Origin: Burkholderia pseudomultivorans
Lineage (GTDB): Bacteria > Pseudomonadota > Gammaproteobacteria > Burkholderiales > Burkholderiaceae
Assembly: GCF_902499075.1 (NCBI RefSeq)
Contig: NZ_CABVPP010000002.1
Coordinates: 180,390 to 244,389 of the forward strand
Direction: 5' to 3'
DNA length: 64,000 nt
Shown: piece after piece, positions 45,893 to 53,503 of the stretch
Layout of the letters: each line of letters opens with the position of its first letter
Numbering within the stretch: the stretch's first letter is position 1
Notes under the pieces: model-generated
Told to the model about the DNA's origin: nothing
Seen by the model: only the letters and a program-made list of their open reading frames with translations
Database searches by the model: none
Translations under genes and position numbers: made by a program

Positions 45893-46963
45893 TTATTCCG
45901 CGCGCACCGGCACGCGGGCCGCGACCGCGCACATCAGCTCGTAGCCGATCGTCCCGCAATGACGCGCGACGTCGTCGATCGACAGCGCGTTGCCCCACAG
46001 CTCGACGCGCGCGCCGACGCCGGCCTGCGGGCACGGCGTCAGGTCGACGGTGATCATGTCCATCGACACGCGGCCGACGATCCGCGTGCGGATGCCGTCG
46101 ACGATCACCGGCGTGCCTTCGGGCGCGACGCGCGGATAGCCGTCCGCGTAGCCGCACGCGACGACGCCGATCCGCATCGGCGCCTGCGTGGAGAAGGTCG
46201 AGCCGTAGCCGATCGCCTGCCCCTTGCCGATCGTCTGCACCGCGATCAGCTCGGACGCGAGCGTCATCGCGGGCTTCAGGCCGGTGTCCGCGATATCGGA
46301 CGACAGCCCGGACGGCGACGCGCCATACAGCACGATGCCCGGCCGCACCCAGTCGAAGTGCGTGTCCGGATGCCACAGCACGGCCGCCGAGTTCGCGAGG
46401 CTGCGTGCGCCGGCGATGCTCGCCGCGCCGCGCTCGAAGGTCGCAAGCTGCTCGGCGACGCCGCGCTCGTTGTCGGCATCCGAAAAATGGGTCATCAACG
46501 TGATCTGGCCGATGCCGGGGCACGCGCGGGCCCGCTCCCACGCAGCGCGGTATTTTTCCGGCGCATAGCCGAGCCGGTTCATCCCGCTGTTCATCTTCAG
46601 CTGCACGTTGACGGGCTTCGACAGCCGGGCCGTTTCCAGCATCCGCATCTGCTCGTCGTTGTGGACGGTCGTCGTCAGGCTGTAGCGATCGATCACGTCG
46701 ATGTCGGTCGAGCGGAAGAACCCTTCGAGCAGCAGGATCGGGCCGGCCCAGCCGAGCTCGCGCAGCTTGACGGCCTCGTCGAGGTCGAGCAGCCCGAAGC
46801 CGTCGGTGCCGCGCAGGCCGGGAAACGCGCGCGCGAGACCGTGGCCGTACGCGTTGGCCTTGACGACCGCCCAGACCTTGGACGGGCCGGCATGGCGGCG
46901 GACGACGGAGAGATTGTTCGCGAGAGCGGCGGTGTGGATGGTGGCGGAGATCGGGCGCGGCAT
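45893..46963 (-). CDS. alr: Alanine racemase
   Basis: A 356-residue PLP enzyme that interconverts L- and D-alanine for peptidoglycan. Seen: the PLP lysine Lys35 in [48 protein letters not shown], and the C-terminal beta-domain with [13 protein letters not shown], which carries the catalytic tyrosine. Length matches Alr/DadX (356-359). Whether it is the biosynthetic or the catabolic (DadX) type cannot be decided here, since no dadA neighbours it; the partners are radA downstream and lplT divergent, which favours a constitutive biosynthetic role. Confidence 0.95.
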   Translation of the reverse strand: MPRPISATIHTAALANNLSVVRRHAGPSKVWAVVKANAYGHGLARAFPGLRGTDGFGLLDLDEAVKLRELGWAGPILLLEGFFRSTDIDVIDRYSLTTTVHNDEQMRMLETARLSKPVNVQLKMNSGMNRLGYAPEKYRAAWERARACPGIGQITLMTHFSDADNERGVAEQLATFERGAASIAGARSLANSAAVLWHPDTHFDWVRPGIVLYGASPSGLSSDIADTGLKPAMTLASELIAVQTIGKGQAIGYGSTFSTQAPMRIGVVACGYADGYPRVAPEGTPVIVDGIRTRIVGRVSMDMITVDLTPCPQAGVGARVELWGNALSIDDVARHCGTIGYELMCAVAARVPVRAE

Positions 46964-47080
46964 GGGAAATTTACGTAAAGACGCTTGCGAATCATCAGCT
47001 TACCGCGCCTTTTGAGCACCGAAGCCGACAATTTGCGGAACGATCGGGGAATCTTGCTAGTCCGAATTGCCGTATTTTCG

Positions 47081-47089
47081 TGTTATAAA
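47081..47089 (+). promoter_or_regulatory. Extended -10 promoter element of lplT
   Basis: TGTTATAAA is an extended -10 (TG, one base, TATAAA). It lies about 95 bases before the lplT start. The -35 hexamer is weak, as is common for extended -10 promoters. Confidence 0.45.
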
Positions 47090-47181
47090 GCCGTGCGCAC
47101 AACCCATTTCGAACGGAATAAGCCGATCGCATACCAGGCGGCCTACGCGGCCAAGCCGCAGCGACGAAAGCATCGCATCAG

Positions 47182-48489
47182 ATGAAAAAAGGTTTTTACA
47201 CCATCATGGCCGCGCAGTTTTTCTCGTCGCTGGCCGACAGTGCGCTCCTCATCGCCGCCATTGCCCTGCTGAAGGATCTCCACGCACCGAACTGGATGAT
47301 CCCGCTCCTCAAGCTGTTCTTCGTGCTGTCCTATGTCGTGCTCGCCGCGTTCGTCGGCGCCTTCGCGGATTCGCGCCCGAAGGGCCGCGTGATGTTCATC
47401 ACCAACTCGATCAAGGTGGCCGGCTGCCTGATCATGCTGTTCGGCGCGCACCCGCTGATCGCCTACGGGATCGTCGGCTTCGGCGCGGCTGCCTACTCGC
47501 CCGCGAAGTACGGCATTCTGACCGAGCTGCTGCCGGCCGATCGCCTGGTCGCCGCGAACGGCTGGATCGAAGGCACGACCGTCAGCTCGATCATCCTCGG
47601 CACCGTGCTCGGCGGCGCGCTGATCAGCCCGCACATCGCGTCGCACGTGATCGCGCACACGCCCGCATGGATCAATACGCCGGCTGAAGCCGCGATCGCG
47701 GTGATCCTGTCGATCTACGTGATCGCCGCGCTGTTCAACCTGCGCATCCCCGATACCGGCGCCCGCTACCCGAAGCAGGAACGCGGCCCGGTCAAGCTCG
47801 TCACCGACTTCGCCGACTGCTTCATGGTGCTCTGGCGCGACCGGCTCGGCCAGATCTCGCTCGCGGTCACGACGCTGTTCTGGGGCGCGGGCGCGACGCT
47901 GCAGTTCATCGTGCTGAAATGGGCCGAGGTATCGCTCGGCATGTCGCTGTCGGAAGGCGCGCTGCTGCAGGCCGTGGTCGCGGTCGGCGTCGCGGGCGGC
48001 GCGGTCGCGGCGGCGGCCCAGATCCCGCTGAAGAAGTCGCTGACCGTGCTGCCCGTCGGCATCATGATGGGTATCGCGGTGATGCTGATGGCGTTCTACA
48101 CGCGCGACCTGTTCCCGCCGCACTGGGCCGTGCACTTCGGCCACATGCGCGTGCCGGTGTACCTGATCGTCGCGTACATCTTCCTGATGTGCGTCGGCGC
48201 GCTGTCGGGCTACTTCGTGGTGCCCATGAACGCGCTGCTGCAGCATCGCGGCCACGTGCTGCTGTCGGCCGGCCACTCGATCGCGGTGCAGAACTTCAAC
48301 GAGAACCTGTCGGTGCTCGTGATGCTGTGCCTGTATGCGGTGCTGGTGTGGCTCGACGTGCCGGTCGGCGTCGTGATCGTGCTGTTCGGCACCTTCGTGT
48401 GCCTGACGATGTGGCTCGTGATGCGCCGCCACCAGGCGAACCAGCGTCAGTTCGACGCGGTCGCGCTGATCGGCGAGTCGAAGCACTGA
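47182..48489 (+). CDS. lplT: Lysophospholipid transporter LplT
   Basis: A 435-residue major facilitator protein with about twelve hydrophobic helices. The opening KKGFYTIMAAQFFSSLADSA, the cytoplasmic motif GAFADSRPKGRVMFITNSIK, and AKYGILTELLPADRLVAANG are typical of LplT. In E. coli it flips lysophosphatidylethanolamine to the inner leaflet for re-acylation by Aas. Here no aas/acyltransferase gene is fused or adjacent, so the acylating partner must lie elsewhere. The last helices (VGVVIVLFGTFVCLTMWLVM) end in a short tail. It is divergent from alr (218 bases) and followed by thiD after 58 bases. Confidence 0.9.
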   Translation: MKKGFYTIMAAQFFSSLADSALLIAAIALLKDLHAPNWMIPLLKLFFVLSYVVLAAFVGAFADSRPKGRVMFITNSIKVAGCLIMLFGAHPLIAYGIVGFGAAAYSPAKYGILTELLPADRLVAANGWIEGTTVSSIILGTVLGGALISPHIASHVIAHTPAWINTPAEAAIAVILSIYVIAALFNLRIPDTGARYPKQERGPVKLVTDFADCFMVLWRDRLGQISLAVTTLFWGAGATLQFIVLKWAEVSLGMSLSEGALLQAVVAVGVAGGAVAAAAQIPLKKSLTVLPVGIMMGIAVMLMAFYTRDLFPPHWAVHFGHMRVPVYLIVAYIFLMCVGALSGYFVVPMNALLQHRGHVLLSAGHSIAVQNFNENLSVLVMLCLYAVLVWLDVPVGVVIVLFGTFVCLTMWLVMRRHQANQRQFDAVALIGESKH

Positions 48490-48547
48490 CGCTACACTTC
48501 CCGTTCCCGTCCGTCGGCGCCGCTCCCCGAAGCGGCGCCCTGCCATC

Positions 48548-49357
48548 ATGACGCACCCGATACCCAACGTCCTGACGATCGCCGGCTCCGACTCCGGCGG
48601 CGGCGCAGGCATCCAGGCCGACCTGAAGACGTTCTCCGCACTCGGCGCCTACGGCGCGAGCGTGATCACCGCGCTGACCGCGCAGAATACGCGCGGCGTG
48701 ACCGGCGTGCATGCGCCCGAACCCGCGTTCGTGACCGCGCAGCTCGACGCGGTGTTCGACGACATCCGCATCGACGCGGTCAAGATCGGCATGCTCGCGA
48801 ACGCCTCGATCGTGCACGCGGTCGCCGACGCGCTGCGGCGTTACGCGCCCCGCTTCGTCGTGCTCGACACGGTGATGATCTCGAAAAGCGCGCACGCGCT
48901 GCTCGCGCCGGACGCGGTCGACGCGCTGCGCGACGCGCTGCTGCCGCTCGCGACGGTCGTCACGCCGAACCTGCCCGAAGCGGCCGCGCTGCTCGGCGAC
49001 ACGCCCGCGACGACGGAGAACGAGATGGTCCGGCAAGGCCGCGCGCTGCTGCAAACGGGCGCGCGTGCCGTGCTGATGAAAGGCGGCCATCTGCCCGACG
49101 CGGCCGCGAGCCCCGACTGGCTCGTGGAAGCGGCGCACACCGTGCGCCTCGACGGTCCGCGCGTGCCCGTCAGCAATACGCACGGCACCGGCTGCACGCT
49201 GTCGTCGGCGATCGCCGCGCTGCTGCCGCAGCACCCCGATCTCGAAAGCGCGGTGCGCGCCGCGAAAACCTACCTGACCGGCGCGATTGCCGCGAGCGGG
49301 CGCCTCGACGTCGGCCACGGCGTCGGCCCTGTCCATCATTTCCATCGCTGGTGGTAA
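48548..49357 (+). CDS. thiD: Hydroxymethylpyrimidine/phosphomethylpyrimidine kinase
   Basis: A 269-residue ribokinase-fold enzyme that phosphorylates HMP to HMP-P and then HMP-PP for thiamine synthesis. Seen: the opening LTIAGSDSGGGAGIQADLKT, GAYGASVITALTAQNTRGVT, KIGMLANASIVHAV, and the C-terminal anion-hole motif NTHGTGCTLSSAIAA with the catalytic aspartate/cysteine region. It follows lplT by 58 bases on the same strand and ends 30 bases from the convergent DUF1853 gene. No other thi gene is in the window and no TPP riboswitch is visible upstream. Confidence 0.96.
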   Translation: MTHPIPNVLTIAGSDSGGGAGIQADLKTFSALGAYGASVITALTAQNTRGVTGVHAPEPAFVTAQLDAVFDDIRIDAVKIGMLANASIVHAVADALRRYAPRFVVLDTVMISKSAHALLAPDAVDALRDALLPLATVVTPNLPEAAALLGDTPATTENEMVRQGRALLQTGARAVLMKGGHLPDAAASPDWLVEAAHTVRLDGPRVPVSNTHGTGCTLSSAIAALLPQHPDLESAVRAAKTYLTGAIAASGRLDVGHGVGPVHHFHRWW

Positions 49358-49387
49358 ACGCGGCAGGCGGCCGCGGCTGACGCAAGC

Positions 49388-50353
49388 TCAGGCGAGCTGC
49401 GCCGCGAACGCCTGTGCCCGCGCGGGCCAGTCGTCCGGGACGACGAAGCCGCGCGCCGTCTCGCGCCACGTCCCGTCGTCGCACGGTTCATAGACGCCGA
49501 TCAGCGCGGGCGGCTGGCGCGCGCCCAGTACCGGCGGCAACGCGCGCGCGGCCGACAGCGGTTCGGGAAGCGCATCGGCATGCGCGGCGATCCGCCGCGG
49601 CGCAAGCCACGCGAGCCGCTGCAGCACGCTCCACGCCGCGCCGGCCGGTTGCGCCGCTGCCCAGTCCGGCCACTGCGCATGCGTGAGCCAGAAACCGCGC
49701 GGATGATCGGGCGCGATTTCGGCGGACACCGGCGGCCATGTCGCGCCGTGCGGATAGAACAGCCAGCCCTTCACGAACATCTGCGCAGCGGACAGCGCGC
49801 CGTAGCCGAGCAGCGTGAAGCCGTTGCGGCTGCTCAGCCGCAGCTGATGGTCGATGAGCCGGCTGCGCTTGCGATCGAGCCGGTCGACGAGATTCGGCCC
49901 GACGAAATCGGCCAGCGCCGCGCCCGCATGCACCGGCGCGCACAGATAGCACTTCACCGCCAGTTCCCAATGCAGGCGCCGTCCGTCTGGCGCATCGACG
50001 AGAAAGTCGACTTCGCCGAGCGTCTGGCCGTTGCTGCGCAGCGGCAGGTTCGCCGCGACAAGCCGCAGCGACGGGCCATGCGTCAGGAAATATTCGAGCA
50101 GGCATTCGGCATAGCGGCCGAGGCGCACCGGCCGCAGCCCGTCGAGCGCGCGGTGCAGCGGCGCCGGTGCGGCGTCGAGCGCTGCCAGCCACGCTTCGAC
50201 GGCGGCCCGTTCGGCGGCGTCCGACCACGGCTGCGCGAGCGGCGCTCCCGGCGCCGCGGCGAGCAGGCTCGGGCTCGCGAGGAGCCACGCCAGATCGCGG
50301 ACTGCGGCGTCGCGCAGCGTGTCGACGAACGCGAACGCCGCGCGGGCCGTCAT
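49388..50353 (-). CDS. DUF1853 family protein
   Basis: A 321-residue protein of unknown function that I assign to DUF1853 from length and motifs such as LGRYAECLLEYFLTHG, GEVDFLVDAPDGRRLHWELA, then VKCYL, FVGPNLVDRLDRKRSRLIDH and FVKGWLFYPH. The pattern D-F-x-V/L...H-W-E-x-A-V-K-x-Y resembles the acidic and lysine core of PD-(D/E)xK nuclease folds (Asp in EVDFLV, Glu in HWELAVK, Lys in the same segment). That is my inference, not a known activity. The start overlaps the udg stop (ATGA), so it is translationally coupled to a DNA-repair gene, which would fit a nuclease-like role. Confidence 0.85.
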   Translation of the reverse strand: MTARAAFAFVDTLRDAAVRDLAWLLASPSLLAAAPGAPLAQPWSDAAERAAVEAWLAALDAAPAPLHRALDGLRPVRLGRYAECLLEYFLTHGPSLRLVAANLPLRSNGQTLGEVDFLVDAPDGRRLHWELAVKCYLCAPVHAGAALADFVGPNLVDRLDRKRSRLIDHQLRLSSRNGFTLLGYGALSAAQMFVKGWLFYPHGATWPPVSAEIAPDHPRGFWLTHAQWPDWAAAQPAGAAWSVLQRLAWLAPRRIAAHADALPEPLSAARALPPVLGARQPPALIGVYEPCDDGTWRETARGFVVPDDWPARAQAFAAQLA

Positions 50354-51477
50354 TGCCCCGCCGGCTGTTGCGCGTCGGCGCCCGCCGCCGCGCCGAACGT
50401 GTCGCGCGCGAGGCACAGGTCGGCCCACGCCTTCGACTTGTCCTGCAGGCTGCGCAGCAGGTAGGCGGGATGGTAGGTGACGATCACCGGCACGCCTTCG
50501 TACGCATGCACGCGGCCGCGCAGCGACGCGATGCTCGCGTCCGTCTTCAGCAGCGTCTGCGCGGCGAAGCGGCCGAGCGCGACGATCAGCTTCGGCTTCA
50601 CGAGCGCGACCTGGCGCTGCAGGTACGGCTCGCAGCGCGCGACCTCGTCCGGCTCCGGATTGCGGTTGCCGGGCGGCCGGCACTTGATCACGTTCGCGAT
50701 ATAGACGTTGCGGCCACGCTCGAGCGACAGCGAGCGCAGCATGTTGTCGAGCAGCTTGCCGGCCTGGCCGACGAACGGCTCGCCCTGCTTGTCCTCGTTC
50801 TCGCCCGGCGCTTCGCCGACCAGCATCCAGTCCGCCTCGCGATCGCCGACGCCGAACACGGTGTTGGTCCGCTTCTCGCACAGACGGCAGCGCGTACAGT
50901 CCGCGACGCGCGCGGCGAGCGCATCCCAGTCGAGCATCGCGACCGGCGTTTGCGCGGCGCGCGATTCGGCCGGCGCAACCGGGTCGCCCGGCGGCGCGGC
51001 GTCGAACCACGCGAAATCGTCTTCGGCGGCGGGCGGTGCGTCGAGAGCCGGCGGCATCGGCTCCGTGGATGCGGCGGGCTGGCGCTGCGCCGACGCGCGC
51101 GCGTCGGCAAGTTCGCGATGGGCTGCCGCGTCGGCTGCATCGCGTCGCATGGCGTCGGATGCCGGCGCGGCGGCCTGCGGCGGCGCATCGGCCGGCACGC
51201 GGGCGGAGACCGCGCCCCGGGGTGCATCAGCCGGCGTCGCGCCAGCGTCGCGGTCCGGCGCGCGATCCGATTGCGCGGCTGCCGGTCGCGGCTGTCGGGC
51301 GGTCGTTGCGGCCGCAACGGCAGCCCCGCCGTCGGCGACGACATCGGCCTGCAGCGCCGCGGTCGCGCTCACCGCGCCTGCGTCGGCCACCCCGGTTTCG
51401 CCATCCGCACGCTGCCCGCGCCGCACCCAGATCTGCGCAAGACCCATTTCCTCGAGCGCCGCTTCAGTCCACGCCAT
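50350..51477 (-). CDS. Uracil-DNA glycosylase, family 4 (Fe-S type)
   Basis: About 375 residues. The C-terminal 200 residues are a family 4 uracil-DNA glycosylase that removes uracil from DNA. Seen: two Fe-S cysteines in ADCTRCRLCEKRTNTVFG, the active-site motif VGEAPGENEDKQGEPFVG, VYIANVIKCRPPGNRNP with a further cysteine, and HPAYLLR at the end. Residues 1-20 (MAWTEAALEEMGLAQIWVRR) form a conserved N-terminal helix. Residues about 25-170 between them are Ala/Pro/Asp-rich low complexity, probably a disordered linker, longer than usual. The start at 51477 was preferred over ATG 51492; both overlap rimI. It is coupled by ATGA to the DUF1853 gene. Confidence 0.92.
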   Translation of the reverse strand: MAWTEAALEEMGLAQIWVRRGQRADGETGVADAGAVSATAALQADVVADGGAAVAAATTARQPRPAAAQSDRAPDRDAGATPADAPRGAVSARVPADAPPQAAAPASDAMRRDAADAAAHRELADARASAQRQPAASTEPMPPALDAPPAAEDDFAWFDAAPPGDPVAPAESRAAQTPVAMLDWDALAARVADCTRCRLCEKRTNTVFGVGDREADWMLVGEAPGENEDKQGEPFVGQAGKLLDNMLRSLSLERGRNVYIANVIKCRPPGNRNPEPDEVARCEPYLQRQVALVKPKLIVALGRFAAQTLLKTDASIASLRGRVHAYEGVPVIVTYHPAYLLRSLQDKSKAWADLCLARDTFGAAAGADAQQPAGQ

Positions 51478-51964
51478 GCGCGCCCCCTTCATCCTTGTTC
51501 AGCGTCAGACGCATCACGATCGCGTCCTCGCGGCTGCGATGCCGCGCCGGGTAATAGTTCTTGCGCCGCCCGATCGTCACGAAGCCGAAGCGCTCGTACA
51601 GCTGGATCGCACGCGGATTGGACGGCCGCACCTCGAGCAGCACGCCGTCGAGCCGTTCCGCGCGCGAAATGCGCACCGCCTCGCGCAACAGCGCGAGGCC
51701 CGCGCCCGAGCGCTGCACGGCCGGCGCGACGCACAGGTTCAGCAGATGCATCTCGTCGATCACCGGCATCAGCACGCAATAGCCGACGAGCGCGCCCGTC
51801 ACGTGCCGCAGGCACACGCCGAAATAGCCGTTGCGCAGCGAATCCTCGAAATTGCCGCGGCTCCACGGGAATTCGTAGGCGGCCTGCTCGATCGCGACGA
51901 CTTCATCGAGATCGGCATCCGTCATCGGCGACAGATAGCGGTCGCTCAGCAGCACGCCGGTCAT
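51464..51964 (-). CDS. rimI: Ribosomal protein S18 alanine N-acetyltransferase
   Basis: A 166-residue GNAT acetyltransferase that acetylates the N terminus of ribosomal protein S18. Seen: VVAIEQAAYEFPWSRGNFED near residue 25-45, the acetyl-CoA loop VAPAVQRSGAGLALLREAV, and the C-terminal LYERFGFVTIGRRKNYYPA typical of RimI. The start overlaps the tsaB stop in ATGA, and the end overlaps udg. rimI adjacent to tsaB is a conserved pair. Confidence 0.94.
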   Translation of the reverse strand: MTGVLLSDRYLSPMTDADLDEVVAIEQAAYEFPWSRGNFEDSLRNGYFGVCLRHVTGALVGYCVLMPVIDEMHLLNLCVAPAVQRSGAGLALLREAVRISRAERLDGVLLEVRPSNPRAIQLYERFGFVTIGRRKNYYPARHRSREDAIVMRLTLNKDEGGAHGVD

Positions 51965-52719
51965 GACTGCGCCCCGCCCGTCTGCGCGGCGCGCGCCGCG
52001 ATGCGCTCGGCCGTCGTCTGCGCGACCTTGTCGCGCACGTATTCGGGCGCGGCCTGGTCGGCCGGCACCGCGCGCCCGGCGCGGAACGCGCGCAGCGCGG
52101 CATGCGCGACCGCCAGCGCGTGCGGCAGCGCCTCGCCGTCGATCGCCGCCGCGCGCGCGGTGGCCGGCAACTGCGCGCCGAACGCGGCCGCCGCATTGCC
52201 GGCGAGCGTGAACGGCGCTTCGGGCACGCCGACGGCGTCCGGCGCGTCGAGCGCGGCCGGATGCAGCGTGCGCCAGTCGCCGGCCGCGTCGTCCCACGCG
52301 AAATCGGCCCAGTAGGCTTCGTCCATCCGCGCGTCGAGCGCGGCGAGCACGCGCGTCGTGCCGGGCGTGCGCAGCCGCGCATGCTCGGCGCACGCGAGCA
52401 GCGTGCCGATCGGCACGACCGGCAGGCCGCGCCCGAACGCGAGACCCTGCGCGATGCCGGTCGCGGTGCGCAGGCCCGTGAACGAACCCGGCCCCGCGCC
52501 GAACGCGATCGCGTCGCAGTCGGCGAGCGTCAGCCCGGATTCGGCGAAGAGTTCCTGGATCGCCGGCAGCACGCGCGTGCTCGACACGGCGCCCGTCAGT
52601 TCGTGGCGGACCCAGGCTTGCGGGGTGGAAACGGCGGCATCGGCCGAAGCCGAGCGCAGCAGCGCGACCGAGCAGTATTCGGTCGACGTATCGATGGCGA
52701 GGAGCACTGTTTGCGTCAT
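51961..52719 (-). CDS. tsaB: tRNA threonylcarbamoyladenosine biosynthesis protein TsaB
   Basis: A 252-residue ASKHA-fold protein. With TsaD, TsaE and TsaC it builds threonylcarbamoyladenosine at position 37 of ANN-decoding tRNAs; TsaB is the non-catalytic partner that holds TsaD. Seen: VLLAIDTSTEYCSVALL, then the signature FGAGPGSFTGLRTATGIAQG. The start is one of several nearby: 52719 (MTQTVLLAIDTST) is best by alignment; 52728 and 52752 are in frame. No good ribosome-binding site distinguishes them. It heads the overlapping tsaB-rimI-udg-DUF1853 unit, divergent from the acyl-CoA-binding protein gene. Confidence 0.94.
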   Translation of the reverse strand: MTQTVLLAIDTSTEYCSVALLRSASADAAVSTPQAWVRHELTGAVSSTRVLPAIQELFAESGLTLADCDAIAFGAGPGSFTGLRTATGIAQGLAFGRGLPVVPIGTLLACAEHARLRTPGTTRVLAALDARMDEAYWADFAWDDAAGDWRTLHPAALDAPDAVGVPEAPFTLAGNAAAAFGAQLPATARAAAIDGEALPHALAVAHAALRAFRAGRAVPADQAAPEYVRDKVAQTTAERIAARAAQTGGAQS

Positions 52720-52875
52720 GGCCGACATTGTAATGCGGCGCCCCGCTCCCACGGGCGTTCGGGCCCGATCTTCGGATGCATACGCGGCGGCCGGCGGTTT
52801 GGAAGGATCGCTCGACCCCGCGCGGCGGTCCGCTTGTTAAGATCGCCCGACTCGAAACCCTTACGGAGACTCTCG

Positions 52876-53145
52876 ATGAGCGACCTCACCGCCCGCTTCG
52901 ACCAGGCCCAGATCGACGTCAAGCAACTGACGGAACGGCCGGGCAACCTGACGCTGCTGCGCCTGTACGCGCTGTTCAAGCAGGCCACCGACGGCGATGC
53001 GCACGGCGACAAGCCGGGCTTCACCGACATCGTCGGCAAATACAAGTACGACGCCTGGGATGCGCTGAAAGGCACGTCGCAGGATGACGCGAAGCAGCAA
53101 TACATCGAACTCGTCGAATCGCTGAAGAACGGCACCGCTTCCTGA
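52876..53145 (+). CDS. Acyl-CoA-binding protein
   Basis: An 89-residue four-helix-bundle ACBP that binds medium- and long-chain acyl-CoA. Seen: LTARFDQAQIDVKQLTERPG, then LLRLYALFKQATDGDAHGDK, then KYKYDAWDALKGTSQDDAKQ with the family's YKYDAW region and YIELVESL at the end. The start at 52876 has a GGAG-like site upstream (cggagactctcg). Bacterial ACBPs are less studied than eukaryotic ones; here it is a single gene with no fatty acid operon near. A promoter for the following helicase gene lies 60 bases after its stop. Confidence 0.94.
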   Translation: MSDLTARFDQAQIDVKQLTERPGNLTLLRLYALFKQATDGDAHGDKPGFTDIVGKYKYDAWDALKGTSQDDAKQQYIELVESLKNGTAS

Positions 53146-53205
53146 CCGGTTCGCGTCCCGACGCAATCGGCAATCAAATCAGTGGCGCGGCGCAGCAAAA
53201 ATCCT

Positions 53206-53211
53206 TATAAT
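53206..53211 (+). promoter_or_regulatory. Predicted promoter (-10 element) of the DEAD-box helicase gene
   Basis: A perfect TATAAT stands at 53206-53211; the region 17 bases upstream (TGGCGC) is a weak -35. Transcription would start near 53218, about 285 bases before the helicase start codon at 53504. Confidence 0.55.
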
Positions 53212-53217
53212 GCTGGC

Positions 53218-53503
53218 TGCGTCGCTTCCGCGCACGGCCCGAAGGCCGTTCCGGCCTGACGCTTCGTAGCGTTAAGCTCCAATCCGGTTTAGAACCTGTC
53301 CCCTCCTGCTTCGACCCTCGCGGTCGTCACTCACAGGCTGGCGGCCTCGCTCCTGGCGCGCCGCACCCAAAACAGCTTCTAATGCCTCATCCGCCATCTG
53401 TTTGGCGGATTGCACCCGTTTCCCGATTTGCTCGTTGAATCCGACGACTTGGGTATGCGCGATTGGCGCCGACGTTTCACCCATCTGTGTTTCAAGGATT
53501 GTT
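53218..53503 (+). promoter_or_regulatory. Structured 5' leader of the DEAD-box helicase gene
   Basis: This 286-base stretch has no supported protein gene and carries several perfect hairpins in order: ACGGCC/GGCCGT (53234-53249, loop CGAA), ACGCT/AGCGT (53259-53272), CGACC/GGTCG near 53315-53330, which lies within a wider CCTGT...ACAGG pairing, and ATCCGCCA/TGGCGGAT (53389-53396 with 53403-53410). It lies behind a perfect -10 element. Long structured leaders are known for cold-shock and DEAD-box helicase genes in other bacteria; a role here is inferred. Confidence 0.55.
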
